Source: Diaphorobacter nitroreducens
Lineage (GTDB): Bacteria > Pseudomonadota > Gammaproteobacteria > Burkholderiales > Burkholderiaceae_C
Direction of reading: 5' to 3'
Assembly (NCBI GenBank): GCA_003755025.1
Contig: RJVL01000002.1
Span: 372,001 to 436,000 of the forward strand
Length of the DNA stretch: 64,000 nt
The notes below the pieces were generated by a model that searched no databases, had not been told where the DNA came from, and was given only the letters and a program-made list of their open reading frames with translations. The translations under genes were made by a program, and so were the position numbers. Positions 47,443 through 55,515 of this stretch are shown piece after piece (position 1 is the stretch's first letter; each line of letters starts with the position of its first letter).

Positions 47443-48336
47443 ATGTCGATCTACATCAACAAAGACACCAAGGTCATCACCCAGGGCATCACCGGCAAGA
47501 CCGGTCAGTTCCACACGGAAAAGTGCCAGGAATACGCCAACGGCAAGAACTGCTTCGTGGCGGGTGTGAACCCCAAGAAGGCCGGCGAGAAGATTTTTGA
47601 CATTCCAATCTTTGGGTCGGTCAAGGACGCCGCCAAGGAAACCGGTGCTACCGTCTCCGTGATCTACGTGCCGCCCGCAGGCGCGGCCGCCGCCATCTGG
47701 GAAGCCGTCGAGGCCGACCTGGACCTGGCGATCTGCATCACCGAAGGCATTCCCGTGCGCGACATGCTTGAAGTGCGCAACAAGATGAAGGCCAAGGAAG
47801 CCGCCGGCGGCAAGCGCACGCTGCTGCTGGGCCCCAACTGCCCTGGCCTGATCACGCCGGACGAGATCAAGATCGGCATCATGCCCGGTCACATCCACAA
47901 GAAGGGCCGTGTGGGCGTGGTGAGCCGTTCCGGCACGCTGACCTACGAAGCCGTGGCACAGTTGACCGAACTGGGCATCGGCCAGTCGTCCGCCGTCGGC
48001 ATCGGCGGCGACCCGATCAACGGCCTCAAGCACATCGACGTGATGAAGGCTTTCAACGACGATCCTGATACCGACGCCGTGATCATGATTGGCGAGATCG
48101 GCGGCCCCGACGAGGCAGAAGCTGCCCGCTGGTGCAAGGCCAATATGAAGAAGCCCATCGTGGGCTTCATTGCCGGCGTGACCGCTCCTCCGGGCAAGCG
48201 CATGGGCCATGCGGGTGCGCTGATCTCCGGCGGCGCCGATACGGCGGACGCCAAGCTGGCCATCATGGAAGAGTGCGGTTTCACCATTACCCGCAATCCT
48301 TCCGAGATGGCTCGCCTGCTCAAGGGCCTGCTGTAA
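47443..48336 (+). CDS. sucD: succinyl-CoA synthetase alpha subunit
   Basis: The 297-residue subunit binds CoA and carries the active-site histidine. Visible are the CoA-binding start VITQGITGKTGQFHTE, NCPGLITPDEIKIGIMPG and the phospho-histidine segment FIAGVTAPPGKRMGHAGALI. GGAGATAAAAC precedes the ATG. It is the second gene of sucCD, and a terminator lies about 100 bases after its stop. Confidence 0.98.
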   Translation: MSIYINKDTKVITQGITGKTGQFHTEKCQEYANGKNCFVAGVNPKKAGEKIFDIPIFGSVKDAAKETGATVSVIYVPPAGAAAAIWEAVEADLDLAICITEGIPVRDMLEVRNKMKAKEAAGGKRTLLLGPNCPGLITPDEIKIGIMPGHIHKKGRVGVVSRSGTLTYEAVAQLTELGIGQSSAVGIGGDPINGLKHIDVMKAFNDDPDTDAVIMIGEIGGPDEAEAARWCKANMKKPIVGFIAGVTAPPGKRMGHAGALISGGADTADAKLAIMEECGFTITRNPSEMARLLKGLL

Positions 48337-48433
48337 TCTGCGAGCGTGGCGCGGTGTAGCGCGCCAGGTTACGCAAAATTACGCACGCGCGCGAGGGTCG
48401 TCCCTCTCTACACTGTCGGTTCCAACACAAAAG

Positions 48434-48468
48434 AAACGCCAGCTTGGTTTACCCAGGCTGGCGTTTTC
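48434..48468 (+). terminator. intrinsic terminator after sucD
   Basis: AAACGCCAGC (48434-48443) and GCTGGCGTTT (48457-48466) form a perfect 10-bp stem with a 13-base loop, ending in GTTTTC. It lies between sucD and the terC-type gene. A smaller perfect hairpin (48347-48353 / 48360-48366) precedes it. Confidence 0.75.
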
Positions 48469-48491
48469 GATTCATAACACTGGAGCCATCA

Positions 48492-49175
48492 ATGGAGTAC
48501 TTGAGCAATGCCGATTTCTGGATCGGCCTGGTGAAGATCGTCTGGATCAACATCATTTTGTCGGGCGACAACGCTGTCGTCATCGCCTTGGCGGCGCGTT
48601 CGCTGCCTCCGCAGCAGCAGAAGAAGGCCGTCATGTTCGGCTCCGGCGCGGCGGTGGTGTTGCGCATCGTATTGACGGTAGTGGCGGCCAAGCTGCTGGA
48701 GCTGTCCTTCCTGCAGATCGTCGGGGGCTGCCTTCTGCTGTGGATTGGGTATCAACTCCTCACGGGCGAAGAGGAAGATGACGGTGCTTCCAAATCCGCA
48801 GGGGGCATGTTCGCGGCCATCCGCACCATCCTGATTGCCGACCTGGTGATGAGCCTGGACAACGTCATAGCCGTCGCCGCGACGGCCCAGGGGAACATGG
48901 TGCTGCTCGTCCTGGGGCTGGCCATCAGCATACCGCTGGTGATCTTCGGCTCCACCCTGATGATCAAGCTCATGGAACGCTTTCCCGTCATCGTCACGCT
49001 GGGGGCCGCGTTGATCGGTTGGGTGGGAGGCGAGACCATCGTCAACGACAACTTGCTCCACGATTACGCGATTGGGCACCCGTGGCTCCACTACGTAGCC
49101 GCCATAGCGGGCGCCGTGCTGGTGGTGATGGTGGGCAAGCTGGCGCAATCCCGCGGCGAACCTCGGCAGGCGTGA
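48492..49175 (+). CDS. TerC-family membrane protein (first copy)
   Basis: The 227-residue protein has about seven helices with the two internal TerC repeats, each carrying an acidic pair: NIILSGDNAVVIALAAR near the start and DLVMSLDNVIAVAATAQG in the middle. It is the short YjbE/YkoY subgroup, linked in other bacteria to Mn2+ export and metallation of exported enzymes. It starts just after the sucCD terminator and has no riboswitch in its leader, unlike the second copy at 56038-56769. Confidence 0.9.
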   Translation: MEYLSNADFWIGLVKIVWINIILSGDNAVVIALAARSLPPQQQKKAVMFGSGAAVVLRIVLTVVAAKLLELSFLQIVGGCLLLWIGYQLLTGEEEDDGASKSAGGMFAAIRTILIADLVMSLDNVIAVAATAQGNMVLLVLGLAISIPLVIFGSTLMIKLMERFPVIVTLGAALIGWVGGETIVNDNLLHDYAIGHPWLHYVAAIAGAVLVVMVGKLAQSRGEPRQA

Positions 49176-49458
49176 AAAGTCTGGCGCGCGGTAGTGCGAC
49201 GGGAATGTGCCGCGACCTGACGGACATGTCCTTGAAGTAGCAAAAATGGCAGGCAAGAAGGGGCTGCGTAGGGCCTCTTTTGCAACACACGTCAACGGGC
49301 CTGGCTTGCATGCGTTCAACATCATGACGGACCTATCGCCCGGTGCGCCTCGACTATGATGCGCAGTCCCGCAATGCCGGTTGTGAGGGATATGCAGCGA
49401 TGCCCTCCTCAACCGCATGTAAAGCGTCTTCGCGTGAGGCGTATCGCGGGAGTCTCTT

Positions 49459-50274
49459 ATGAAACCTCTGCCGATGCTGAGCTACGAATTCTGCGCGTTG
49501 ACGGACACGGGGCGGGTGCGCTCCAACAACGAAGACGCTGTGGCCATCCATGAGACGGTGCAGATGGTCATTCTGGCCGACGGCATGGGGGGCTACAACG
49601 CGGGCGAGGTGGCTGCCGGGATGGCGATCACCTACATCGGCACCGAGATGGTCCGCTGGCTGCAAGGCGATGGCTCCGCGGCATCGCCTTCGGATGTACG
49701 GCATGCACTAGAGGCCTGTGTGGACAATGCGAACCACGCGATCCTCGGCGCCTCGATGTCCAACCCGCAGTACCTGGGAATGGGTACCACGCTGGTCGTC
49801 GGCGTGTTCCGTGACGACCGGCTCATTCTCGGCCACATCGGTGATTCGCGCTGCTACCGGTGGCGCGAGGGCCTCTTGCGGCAGATCACGCGCGACCACT
49901 CGTGGTTGCAGGAGCAGATCGACCTGGGACTGCTCACACCGGCACAAGCAGCCGTTTCGGGGCAGCGCAACCTGGTTACACGGGCGCTGGGAGTGGATGT
50001 GTCCGTGCACATAGAAATCAACGAATTTCCTGTCGAGCCCGGTGACTTGTTCATTCTTTGCTCCGACGGCCTGACGGATATGTTGAGTGACGAAGATTTG
50101 GCCGAACTGGCGCGGATGCCCATTGCGCTACAAGATAAAGCGGCGCGCATGGTGGCCATGGCCAACGCCATGGGAGGGCGGGACAACATCAGCGTAGTGC
50201 TGGCGCAAACGCAACTCGCTCAGGACGCCAAAAAACGCGGCGGCCTCATGGCGCGCCTGCTGCGCACCTCGTGA
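49459..50274 (+). CDS. PP2C-type serine/threonine phosphatase
   Basis: The 271-residue cytosolic phosphatase has all PP2C metal motifs: TGRVRSNNEDAVAI, VILADGMGGYNAGEVAA, GHIGDSRCYRWR, LCSDGLTDMLSDED and GGRDNISVVLA. GGGAG precedes the ATG at good spacing. It is followed 104 bases later by an FHA protein gene on the same strand, which suggests a phospho-threonine signalling pair. No Ser/Thr kinase gene occurs in the window, and no type VI secretion genes are present. Confidence 0.94.
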   Translation: MKPLPMLSYEFCALTDTGRVRSNNEDAVAIHETVQMVILADGMGGYNAGEVAAGMAITYIGTEMVRWLQGDGSAASPSDVRHALEACVDNANHAILGASMSNPQYLGMGTTLVVGVFRDDRLILGHIGDSRCYRWREGLLRQITRDHSWLQEQIDLGLLTPAQAAVSGQRNLVTRALGVDVSVHIEINEFPVEPGDLFILCSDGLTDMLSDEDLAELARMPIALQDKAARMVAMANAMGGRDNISVVLAQTQLAQDAKKRGGLMARLLRTS

Positions 50275-50378
50275 CCCTTCCACCAAGCTCAGTCCGACCG
50301 CCAGGGCTTCAATTGCCTGTGCCCGGAAATTGCTACTTCCCTCTACTAGCTAAGTTGTTTGGATAAGGAAAAGTGATC

Positions 50379-51014
50379 ATGCCCAGAATGGTCGTGTCGA
50401 TCGATGGAGTTGTCATCAAGGAAGTTACCTTCACCAAGGAACGCACAACGGTAGGCCGCCGCCCCTACAACGACGTGGTCATCGACAACCTTGCCGTCAG
50501 TGGTGAACATGCGGTCTTCCTCATGAATGGGGACGATGTAGAAGTGGAAGACCTGGGCAGCACCAATGGCACCTATGTCAATGGCAAGGCCATCAAGCGA
50601 CAGCCTTTGCGCAACGGCGACACGGTGGAATTGGGGAAGTACAAAATCCGCTTCCTGCACGAAGAGCCTGGTCACGACTATGAGAAGACGATGGTCTTTA
50701 AGCCGGGCATGTTGCCGCCGCTGGCCAAGCCTGCGGCCTCTGCTCCAGTCGTGCTGAGCGCCGCCGTACGGGTGATGAACGGCCCCGCCGCTGGCCGTGA
50801 GGTGGCGCTGACAAAAGTGGTTACCACCATTGGCAAGCCCGGCGTGGCCGTGGCTTCCATTACCAAGCGGCACAGCGGCTTCGTCCTGGCTCATGTGGAG
50901 GGGGGTGACTTTCCGTTGCTGAACGGGGCCCCGGTGGGGGGGAGTCCCGTCACCCTCAAAAATGGCGACCGCATCGCGCTGGCCAGTACCGAGATGGAGT
51001 TTGTGCAAGGCTAG
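50379..51014 (+). CDS. FHA-domain protein
   Basis: The 211-residue cytosolic protein has a canonical N-terminal FHA domain (TTVGRRPYNDVVIDNLAVSG, then VEDLGSTNGTYVNG with the conserved phospho-threonine-binding Arg, Ser and Asn). A second, degenerate FHA-like half follows (TTIGKPGVAVASITKRHSGF and LLNGAPVGGSPVTLKNGDRI), in which the key loop is poorly conserved. I use ATG 50379, preceded by AAGGAAAA, rather than the GTG two codons earlier. It probably binds a phosphorylated partner controlled by the PP2C enzyme encoded just upstream. Confidence 0.9.
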   Translation: MPRMVVSIDGVVIKEVTFTKERTTVGRRPYNDVVIDNLAVSGEHAVFLMNGDDVEVEDLGSTNGTYVNGKAIKRQPLRNGDTVELGKYKIRFLHEEPGHDYEKTMVFKPGMLPPLAKPAASAPVVLSAAVRVMNGPAAGREVALTKVVTTIGKPGVAVASITKRHSGFVLAHVEGGDFPLLNGAPVGGSPVTLKNGDRIALASTEMEFVQG

Positions 51015-51045
51015 AGCGTGCAGAGGGCAACGCTAGTGTGGCGAT

Positions 51046-51086
51046 CATTAGCGCTTCGCTTTTAAAAGCCGTTAGCGCCTGATGGG
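51046..51086. repeat. dispersed palindromic repeat, copy 10 (degenerate)
   Basis: ATTAGCGCTTCGC and GTTAGCGCCTGATGG carry the family core around a CTTTTAAAAG centre. It lies 30 bases after the FHA gene. The match is weaker than for the other copies. Confidence 0.5.
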
Positions 51087-51279
51087 AGAAGGGGTGCTGC
51101 CGCGGGTCGCAGAATGCCACGCTGCTTCTAACAGACCGAATTGCGTAGTTCTCCACGTAGAACACCTTAGGGTGACAAATGTGTCGACGTGTGACCGATT
51201 GGTTAGGTTTTTCCTTTGCTGGGTCAAGGAAACTGGTGAAAAATGTCGCGCACTGCAACGTTTGGTTGCATTTTGATGT

Positions 51280-51295
51280 TGGCACAGAAGCTGCT
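51280..51295 (+). promoter_or_regulatory. sigma-54 promoter of pilA
   Basis: TGGCAC-A-GAAG-CTGC-T fits the -24/-12 consensus TGGCACG-N4-TTGCW with exact spacing and two mismatches. It lies about 60 bases before the pilin start codon, where sigma-54 and the PilS/PilR system commonly act. A GTTGCA-ended inverted repeat lies 10 bases upstream. Confidence 0.8.
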
Positions 51296-51308
51296 CAAGT
51301 GTTTTCAA

Positions 51309-51329
51309 CCCGCAGGATTCGTCTGCGGG
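51309..51329 (+). promoter_or_regulatory. hairpin in pilA 5' leader
   Basis: CCCGCAG and CTGCGGG form a perfect 7-bp stem with a 7-base loop near the expected transcript 5' end. It is followed by a strong ribosome site GAGGAGG before the pilA ATG. It may stabilise the abundant pilin mRNA, which is inference. Confidence 0.55.
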
Positions 51330-51357
51330 GGCTATTACCTAATTCTGAGGAGGATTT

Positions 51358-51921
51358 ATGAAGCGTACCCTGCAACAAGGTTTCACCCTGATCGAATTGA
51401 TGATCGTGGTGGCCATCATCGGTATTTTGGCCGCCATTGCGCTGCCTGCTTATCAAGACTATACGATCCGTACCAAGGTTTCTGAGGGCTTGGTTCTGGC
51501 TTCTGGTCAAAAGCCCATCGTTGCAGACAATGCGGCTAATGCCACGCCTGATGCATCAGGTGGTTTGTTCGCCAGCATGGAAACGGCTGCGCCAGGTGCT
51601 GCTGCTGCGCCTTGCAATGCCGCAGGTACTTGCAGTCTGAATGGCGGAACAACTGCTGCTCCTCTGACGAAGAATGTCGAGAGCATTGTTGGCACCACGG
51701 CTGATGGCCATATGGTGATTTCGTACACGCCCGCTCTGGTGCCAGCTGCAAGCAACATTCTGGAATTGTGGCCTACTGCTAACGGCGCCGTTTTGGCCGC
51801 AGGTACGCCTCCGAATGGTCCACTGAAGTGGACTTGCTACACGGCGGGCAAGGCTGCAGTTGATGGTGCTACGAACGGCGCCACGCTGCAGCCCAAGTAT
51901 GCACCTGCTGAGTGCCGTTAA
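51358..51921 (+). CDS. pilA: type IV pilin (major pilin-like)
   Basis: The 187-residue prepilin has a short positively charged leader MKRTLQQG cleaved by PilD before [20 protein letters not shown], with the invariant Glu5. The C-terminal domain carries four cysteines (APCNAAGTC, then WTCY and PAEC) that can form the disulfide loops of pilins. The strong ribosome site GAGGAGG and the sigma-54 promoter fit high expression. The mature domain is Ala/Thr/Gly-rich and AT-richer in codons than its neighbours, as usual for a variable pilin. It is followed by two hairpins and a pilin-accessory gene. Confidence 0.95.
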   Translation: MKRTLQQGFTLIELMIVVAIIGILAAIALPAYQDYTIRTKVSEGLVLASGQKPIVADNAANATPDASGGLFASMETAAPGAAAAPCNAAGTCSLNGGTTAAPLTKNVESIVGTTADGHMVISYTPALVPAASNILELWPTANGAVLAAGTPPNGPLKWTCYTAGKAAVDGATNGATLQPKYAPAECR

Positions 51922-51932
51922 TACCTGTGTGA

Positions 51933-51985
51933 TGGGCTGATTTCAGCCCAACAAAAAGGGCTCCGGGAAATCGGGGTCCTTTTTT
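51933..51985 (+). terminator. double hairpin terminator after pilA
   Basis: A perfect 8-bp hairpin TGGGCTGA/TCAGCCCA (51933-51950) is followed by AGGGCTCCG/CGGGGTCCT (51957-51980) and a run of T with one C. It separates the highly expressed pilin gene from the downstream accessory gene, which would be reached by partial read-through. Confidence 0.8.
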
Positions 51986-52001
51986 CTTTTGGCTTTCCGT
52001 C

Positions 52002-52781
52002 ATGATGGTCCGTTTTCTCAAATCCCAGGCAACCGCCCGTGCAGTACTGATCCATTTTGGAATTAGTGCGTGCATTGCTTTGCTCATGGCTTTTGTTGTT
52101 TTTGGCCTATGGTTTGGTGCGCCTTTCCGTACATTAGCCGGGGGGCTACATCTATTCTGGTTGCTGATCGGTGTAGACGTTGTCTGCGGTCCGCTGCTTA
52201 CTGCTGTTCTATTCAATCCGTCGAAGTCGCGTCGTGAATTGACACTAGACCTTTCATTGGTGGCGCTGTTGCAAATTGCAGCCCTTGCCTACGGTGTATA
52301 TAGCATTGCATTAGCGCGCCCAGTGGTGGTAGCAGCCGAGGTTGATCGTTTTGTGGTTGTTTCGGCGGTCCAGATTAACCGCGATGATTTGCACGAGGCG
52401 CCTACCCAGTTTCGCAAATTGTCGTGGACGGGGCCTGTGGTGTTGGGCATCCGAGCACCGCGCGATGGCGATGACACACTTCGCAGCATTGAACTGTCAT
52501 TGCAGGGTATGGAGCCCAGTGTGCGTCCTGGTTGGTGGCAAAACTATGAGGAAAGTCGCCTCGCAGTCCAATCACGTATGAAACCTATTACGGCCTTGCG
52601 GGCTGCGAGGCCCCCGGAAGAACAGACGGCTATTGATATTGCTGTTCAAAAAACTGGGCAACCAATGGATAATATCCACTACATGCCACTTGTCAGTTCA
52701 AAGTCGTTGGATGACTGGATTATCTTGCTGGACAAGGAAGCCAATATTGTCGGTCAAGCGCCTGTCGGAGGTTTTGAGTAA
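52002..52781 (+). CDS. tfpZ: TfpX/TfpZ-type pilin accessory protein
   Basis: The 259-residue protein has three or four N-terminal membrane helices (about residues 12-37, 45-70, 80-105) and a soluble C-terminal domain. Placement right after a pilin gene and the membrane-plus-soluble layout match TfpX/TfpZ accessory proteins, which are specific for their cognate pilin and needed for its assembly or stability. No ribosome site is visible before ATG 52002 (a second ATG follows at 52005). The gene has many AT-ending codons, unlike the surrounding GC-rich genes, which suggests transfer together with pilA. Confidence 0.8.
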   Translation: MMVRFLKSQATARAVLIHFGISACIALLMAFVVFGLWFGAPFRTLAGGLHLFWLLIGVDVVCGPLLTAVLFNPSKSRRELTLDLSLVALLQIAALAYGVYSIALARPVVVAAEVDRFVVVSAVQINRDDLHEAPTQFRKLSWTGPVVLGIRAPRDGDDTLRSIELSLQGMEPSVRPGWWQNYEESRLAVQSRMKPITALRAARPPEEQTAIDIAVQKTGQPMDNIHYMPLVSSKSLDDWIILLDKEANIVGQAPVGGFE

Positions 52782-52885
52782 ACAATATCGAACTCGAAGA
52801 AACAGAGCGCGCACAGTTAAAGCACGCGCGGCTAATCTAGACAGCCGCAGCACACAAGTTTTACTGATGGAAGAGGATTTGCCAT

Positions 52886-53371
52886 TCAGGCCATAAAACT
52901 ACCCGATTTCCCGCCGTGCTTCTCCAGCACCCTGACCCCCGTCATCACCATCCGCTTGTCCGCCGCCTTACACATGTCATAAACGGTGAGCAGCGCTACC
53001 TGCACGGCGGTCAGGGCCTCCATCTCCACCCCGGTAGGCCCCACCGTTTCCACCGTAGCCGTGCATTGCACAGCGCTGTCGGAAGGCAGCAGTTCGAACT
53101 CCACGGCCACGCGGGTGAGGGCCAAGGGGTGGCATAGCGGGATCAGCTCGCTGGTCTTCTTGGCTGCCATGATGCCGGCGATGCGCGCTACGCCGAGCAC
53201 GTCGCCCTTCTTGGCGGTGCCCGACTCGACCAGCGCCAGTGTGGCGGGCTGCATCTCGATGCGGCCCGTGGCAATGGCCACGCGGTGCGTGGCCGGTTTG
53301 GCGCCGACGTCCACCATGTGGGCTTGGCCTTGGGCGTCGAAGTGGGTGAGGGGAGAGGGGGACGTTGTCAT
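52886..53371 (-). CDS. moaC: cyclic pyranopterin monophosphate synthase MoaC
   Basis: MoaC forms cyclic pyranopterin monophosphate in molybdenum cofactor biosynthesis. The 161-residue protein shows the start [20 protein letters not shown], the signature [16 protein letters not shown] and [20 protein letters not shown], which form the active site. No other moa gene is adjacent. It diverges from the BepA-like protease gene with 111 bases between. Confidence 0.97.
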   Translation of the reverse strand: MTTSPSPLTHFDAQGQAHMVDVGAKPATHRVAIATGRIEMQPATLALVESGTAKKGDVLGVARIAGIMAAKKTSELIPLCHPLALTRVAVEFELLPSDSAVQCTATVETVGPTGVEMEALTAVQVALLTVYDMCKAADKRMVMTGVRVLEKHGGKSGSFMA

Positions 53372-53482
53372 AAGGCGGGTTTACAACCGGGTGCGAAACA
53401 TTCCAATGGCCGGGGCATCATACGGCCATGTGCAGATGGCCGCGATTGATGGCCGGCCCGTTCCCGCGGGTGGAGGAGTTTT

Positions 53483-55048
53483 GTGCAAGGTTCTCTACAA
53501 AATTGGCTCCCAGCGCCCAGCTGGAAAGCGCTGACAGCTTCTTTTTTTATAGCATTTGGCTCCCTGCAAGCACCGGCTGTGGTGGCACAGCCATCGCTGC
53601 CCACACTGGGAGACGGCCTGGAGATGACGACCAGTGCCGAGCGCAAGCTGGGCGACCGCATCATCCGCGAGCTGTACCGCGACCCGGATTACATCGATGA
53701 CGCGGTGCTGAATGAGTATGTGCAGGGCCTGTTTCAGCCACTGGTGCAGGCTGCCAAGGCGCGGGGGGAATTGTCGCCCGAACTCGAGGAACGCTTTGCC
53801 TGGGAGATCTTGCTGGGCCGCGACCGTACGGTGAACGCATTTGCCCTGCCGGGCGGCTACTTCGGCGTGCATCTCGGGCTGATCGGTGTGGTGAGCACGC
53901 GCGACGAACTCGCGTCGGTGCTGGCACACGAACTCAGCCATGTCACCCAGCGCCATATTTCACGCCTGATCGCGCAGCAGGGGCGGCAGACGCCGCTGAT
54001 GCTGGGTGCGCTGATCCTCGGCGCGCTGGCGGCGAGCCGCAGCCCCGATGCGGCCCAGGCCCTGATGGTGGGCGGGCAGGCGCTGGCCGTGCAGAGCCAA
54101 CTGAACTTCTCGCGCGACATGGAGCGCGAGGCCGACCGTGTGGGCTACGGCCTGATGGCGCCCGCCGGCTTTGCGCCGCAGGGCTTCGTGGGCATGTTCG
54201 ACAAGCTGCAGCAGGCCAACCGCATCAACGACAACGGCAGTTGGCCCTACCTGCGCAGCCACCCCTTGACCACGCAGCGCATTGCGGACATGCACAGCCG
54301 CATTCCGCCGGGTGCGGCGCAGCCCGCGCAGGCTACGCTGGAGCACCTGATGATGGCTGCGCGCGCGCGCGTGCTGATGCGCCCCGGTGTCGACGCTTGG
54401 CGACAGTGGGTTGCCGAGCCGCAGGACGCCGGCTTTGCCGCACGGCCCGCACGGCAGCGGGTGGCGGCCTGGTATGCGGCCACCCTCAGCGCGGTGCAGT
54501 TGGGCGACATGGCGGCTGCGCGCAAGGCGTTGCGTGCGCTGCAGTCCAGCGCAGGTACCGATGCTGCCGCGTTGCGCCAGGCGCGCCTGCTGGGTGCCGA
54601 GCTGGAGCTGGCTGCGGGCGACGCGCCCGCGGCGCTGACGTACCTGCAGGGCAGCGTCGTCACGGAAGGCAGCGGTGTGCCCAGCGCGCCCGCGCCCGCA
54701 CGGCCAGAGATGCTGCTGCGCACCCAGGCCCTGCTGCGCACGGGCGCGGCAGGCGAGATGGCGGGGCCCTTGCAGACCTGGGTAGCCACGCATCCTCGGG
54801 ACGCGACCGTCTGGCAGGCGCTGGCGCAGGTATGGCAACAGCAGGGGCAGCCTCTGCGCGCGGTGCGCGCCGAGGCCGAGGCACACGCTGCACGCTATGA
54901 CTACGCGGCTGCGGTGGACCGTTTCAAGGCGGGGCAGGACCTTGCGCGGCGCAGCAGCGCGGCGGGGGACTACATCGAAGCGTCGATCATCGACACGCGG
55001 CTGCGTGCGGTGGAGTCACTTCTTAAGGAACAGGCCGCCGAGCGCTGA
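53483..55048 (+). CDS. bepA: BepA/YfgC-like periplasmic M48 metalloprotease
   Basis: The 521-residue protein has the zinc site HELSH (149-153) and the third-ligand glutamate region EREADRVG (215-222), followed by a helical TPR-like C-terminal half. BepA maintains outer-membrane protein assembly and LptD. The start is a GTG at 53483 with a near-perfect ribosome site GGAGGAG. The signal peptide's hydrophobic stretch (ALTASFFIAFGSLQA) is encoded largely by a copy of the dispersed palindrome. Its 3' end overlaps the convergent holin-like gene by 33 bases. Confidence 0.92.
   Translation: MQGSLQNWLPAPSWKALTASFFIAFGSLQAPAVVAQPSLPTLGDGLEMTTSAERKLGDRIIRELYRDPDYIDDAVLNEYVQGLFQPLVQAAKARGELSPELEERFAWEILLGRDRTVNAFALPGGYFGVHLGLIGVVSTRDELASVLAHELSHVTQRHISRLIAQQGRQTPLMLGALILGALAASRSPDAAQALMVGGQALAVQSQLNFSRDMEREADRVGYGLMAPAGFAPQGFVGMFDKLQQANRINDNGSWPYLRSHPLTTQRIADMHSRIPPGAAQPAQATLEHLMMAARARVLMRPGVDAWRQWVAEPQDAGFAARPARQRVAAWYAATLSAVQLGDMAAARKALRALQSSAGTDAAALRQARLLGAELELAAGDAPAALTYLQGSVVTEGSGVPSAPAPARPEMLLRTQALLRTGAAGEMAGPLQTWVATHPRDATVWQALAQVWQQQGQPLRAVRAEAEAHAARYDYAAAVDRFKAGQDLARRSSAAGDYIEASIIDTRLRAVESLLKEQAAER
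53501..53552. repeat. dispersed palindromic repeat, copy 11 (inside bepA signal peptide)
   Basis: GGCTCCCAGCGCCC and AAAGCGCTGACAGCTTC followed by a T7 run and ATAGC match the family in arms, order and tail. It encodes roughly residues 7-23 of the protease. Confidence 0.65.
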
Positions 55049-55372
55049 TTCGATCAGCATGCCCAGCAGGGAGTAGATCAGCGAACCGATCAGCGCGGCG
55101 GTAAAGCCGTGTACCTGGAAACCGTCGCCCAGCACCGACGCGGCGGCCCAGAACATGAGCGCGTTGATCACGAAGAGGAACAGCCCGATGGTGACGATGG
55201 TCACCGGCAGCGTCAGCACCACGAGGACCGGGCGCAGCACCACGTTGAACAGGCCGATCACAAAGGCCGCGATCAGCGCAGCGCCGAAGCTGCGCACCTC
55301 CACGCCGCTGTAGAGGTAGGCCACGCAAAGCAGGGCGGCCGCGCTCAGCAGCCATTTGAGCAGTAGTCGCAT
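55016..55372 (-). CDS. phage holin family 4 (PF04020-type) membrane protein
   Basis: The 118-residue inner-membrane protein has four predicted helices and the family sequence LIAAFVIGLFNVVLRPVLVV, LPVTIVTIGLFLFVINALMF. Despite the family name these proteins are widespread chromosomal membrane proteins of unknown role. ATG 55372 (MRLLLKWLL) is the best family start; 55384 is an in-frame alternative. Its last 33 bases overlap the 3' end of bepA on the other strand. Confidence 0.85.
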   Translation of the reverse strand: MRLLLKWLLSAAALLCVAYLYSGVEVRSFGAALIAAFVIGLFNVVLRPVLVVLTLPVTIVTIGLFLFVINALMFWAAASVLGDGFQVHGFTAALIGSLIYSLLGMLIESALGGLFLKK

Positions 55373-55432
55373 GGCGCGCAGCATAGCACCGGGCCGGCGA
55401 ATGCGCCGCGCCGCATGCGGCATGAGAGCGTG

Positions 55433-55477
55433 TAAAAAAAAGCCGGCCCATCTACGCTTGCACGCGATGGGCCGGCT
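55433..55477 (-). terminator. intrinsic terminator before holin-like gene
   Basis: On the minus strand AGCCGGCCCAT pairs perfectly with ATGGGCCGGCT (11 bp) and is followed by eight T residues. It lies 39 bases after the stop of the gene at 55516-55989 and would end its transcription. Confidence 0.85.
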
Positions 55478-55515
55478 GGGCTGAACCGTGGTTTTGCCGA
55501 GTCCTGCCGTGCCGA

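Larger units (their letters stand above)
51015..51357. other. 343-base gap: FHA gene 3' flank and pilA leader
   Basis: The gap holds a degenerate dispersed palindrome (51046-51086), an inverted repeat TGCAAC-GTTTG-GTTGCA (51254-51270), a sigma-54 promoter (51280-51295) and a leader hairpin (51309-51329). It is clearly more AT-rich than the DNA before 50300. Confidence 0.7.

Noticed and set aside
48337..48491. A possible yybP-ykoY riboswitch before the first TerC gene.
   Set aside because: No GGGGAGTAGC or AAGACC segment is present; only the sucCD terminator and a small hairpin are seen.
49459..51014. PP2C and FHA genes as part of a type VI secretion locus.
   Set aside because: No tss, vgrG, hcp or clpV genes lie in the window. 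The neighbours are sucCD, terC and pilA.
51072..51308. Short open frames on both strands in the pilA leader.
   Set aside because: They cross the sigma-54 promoter, lack ribosome sites and show no coding-like composition.
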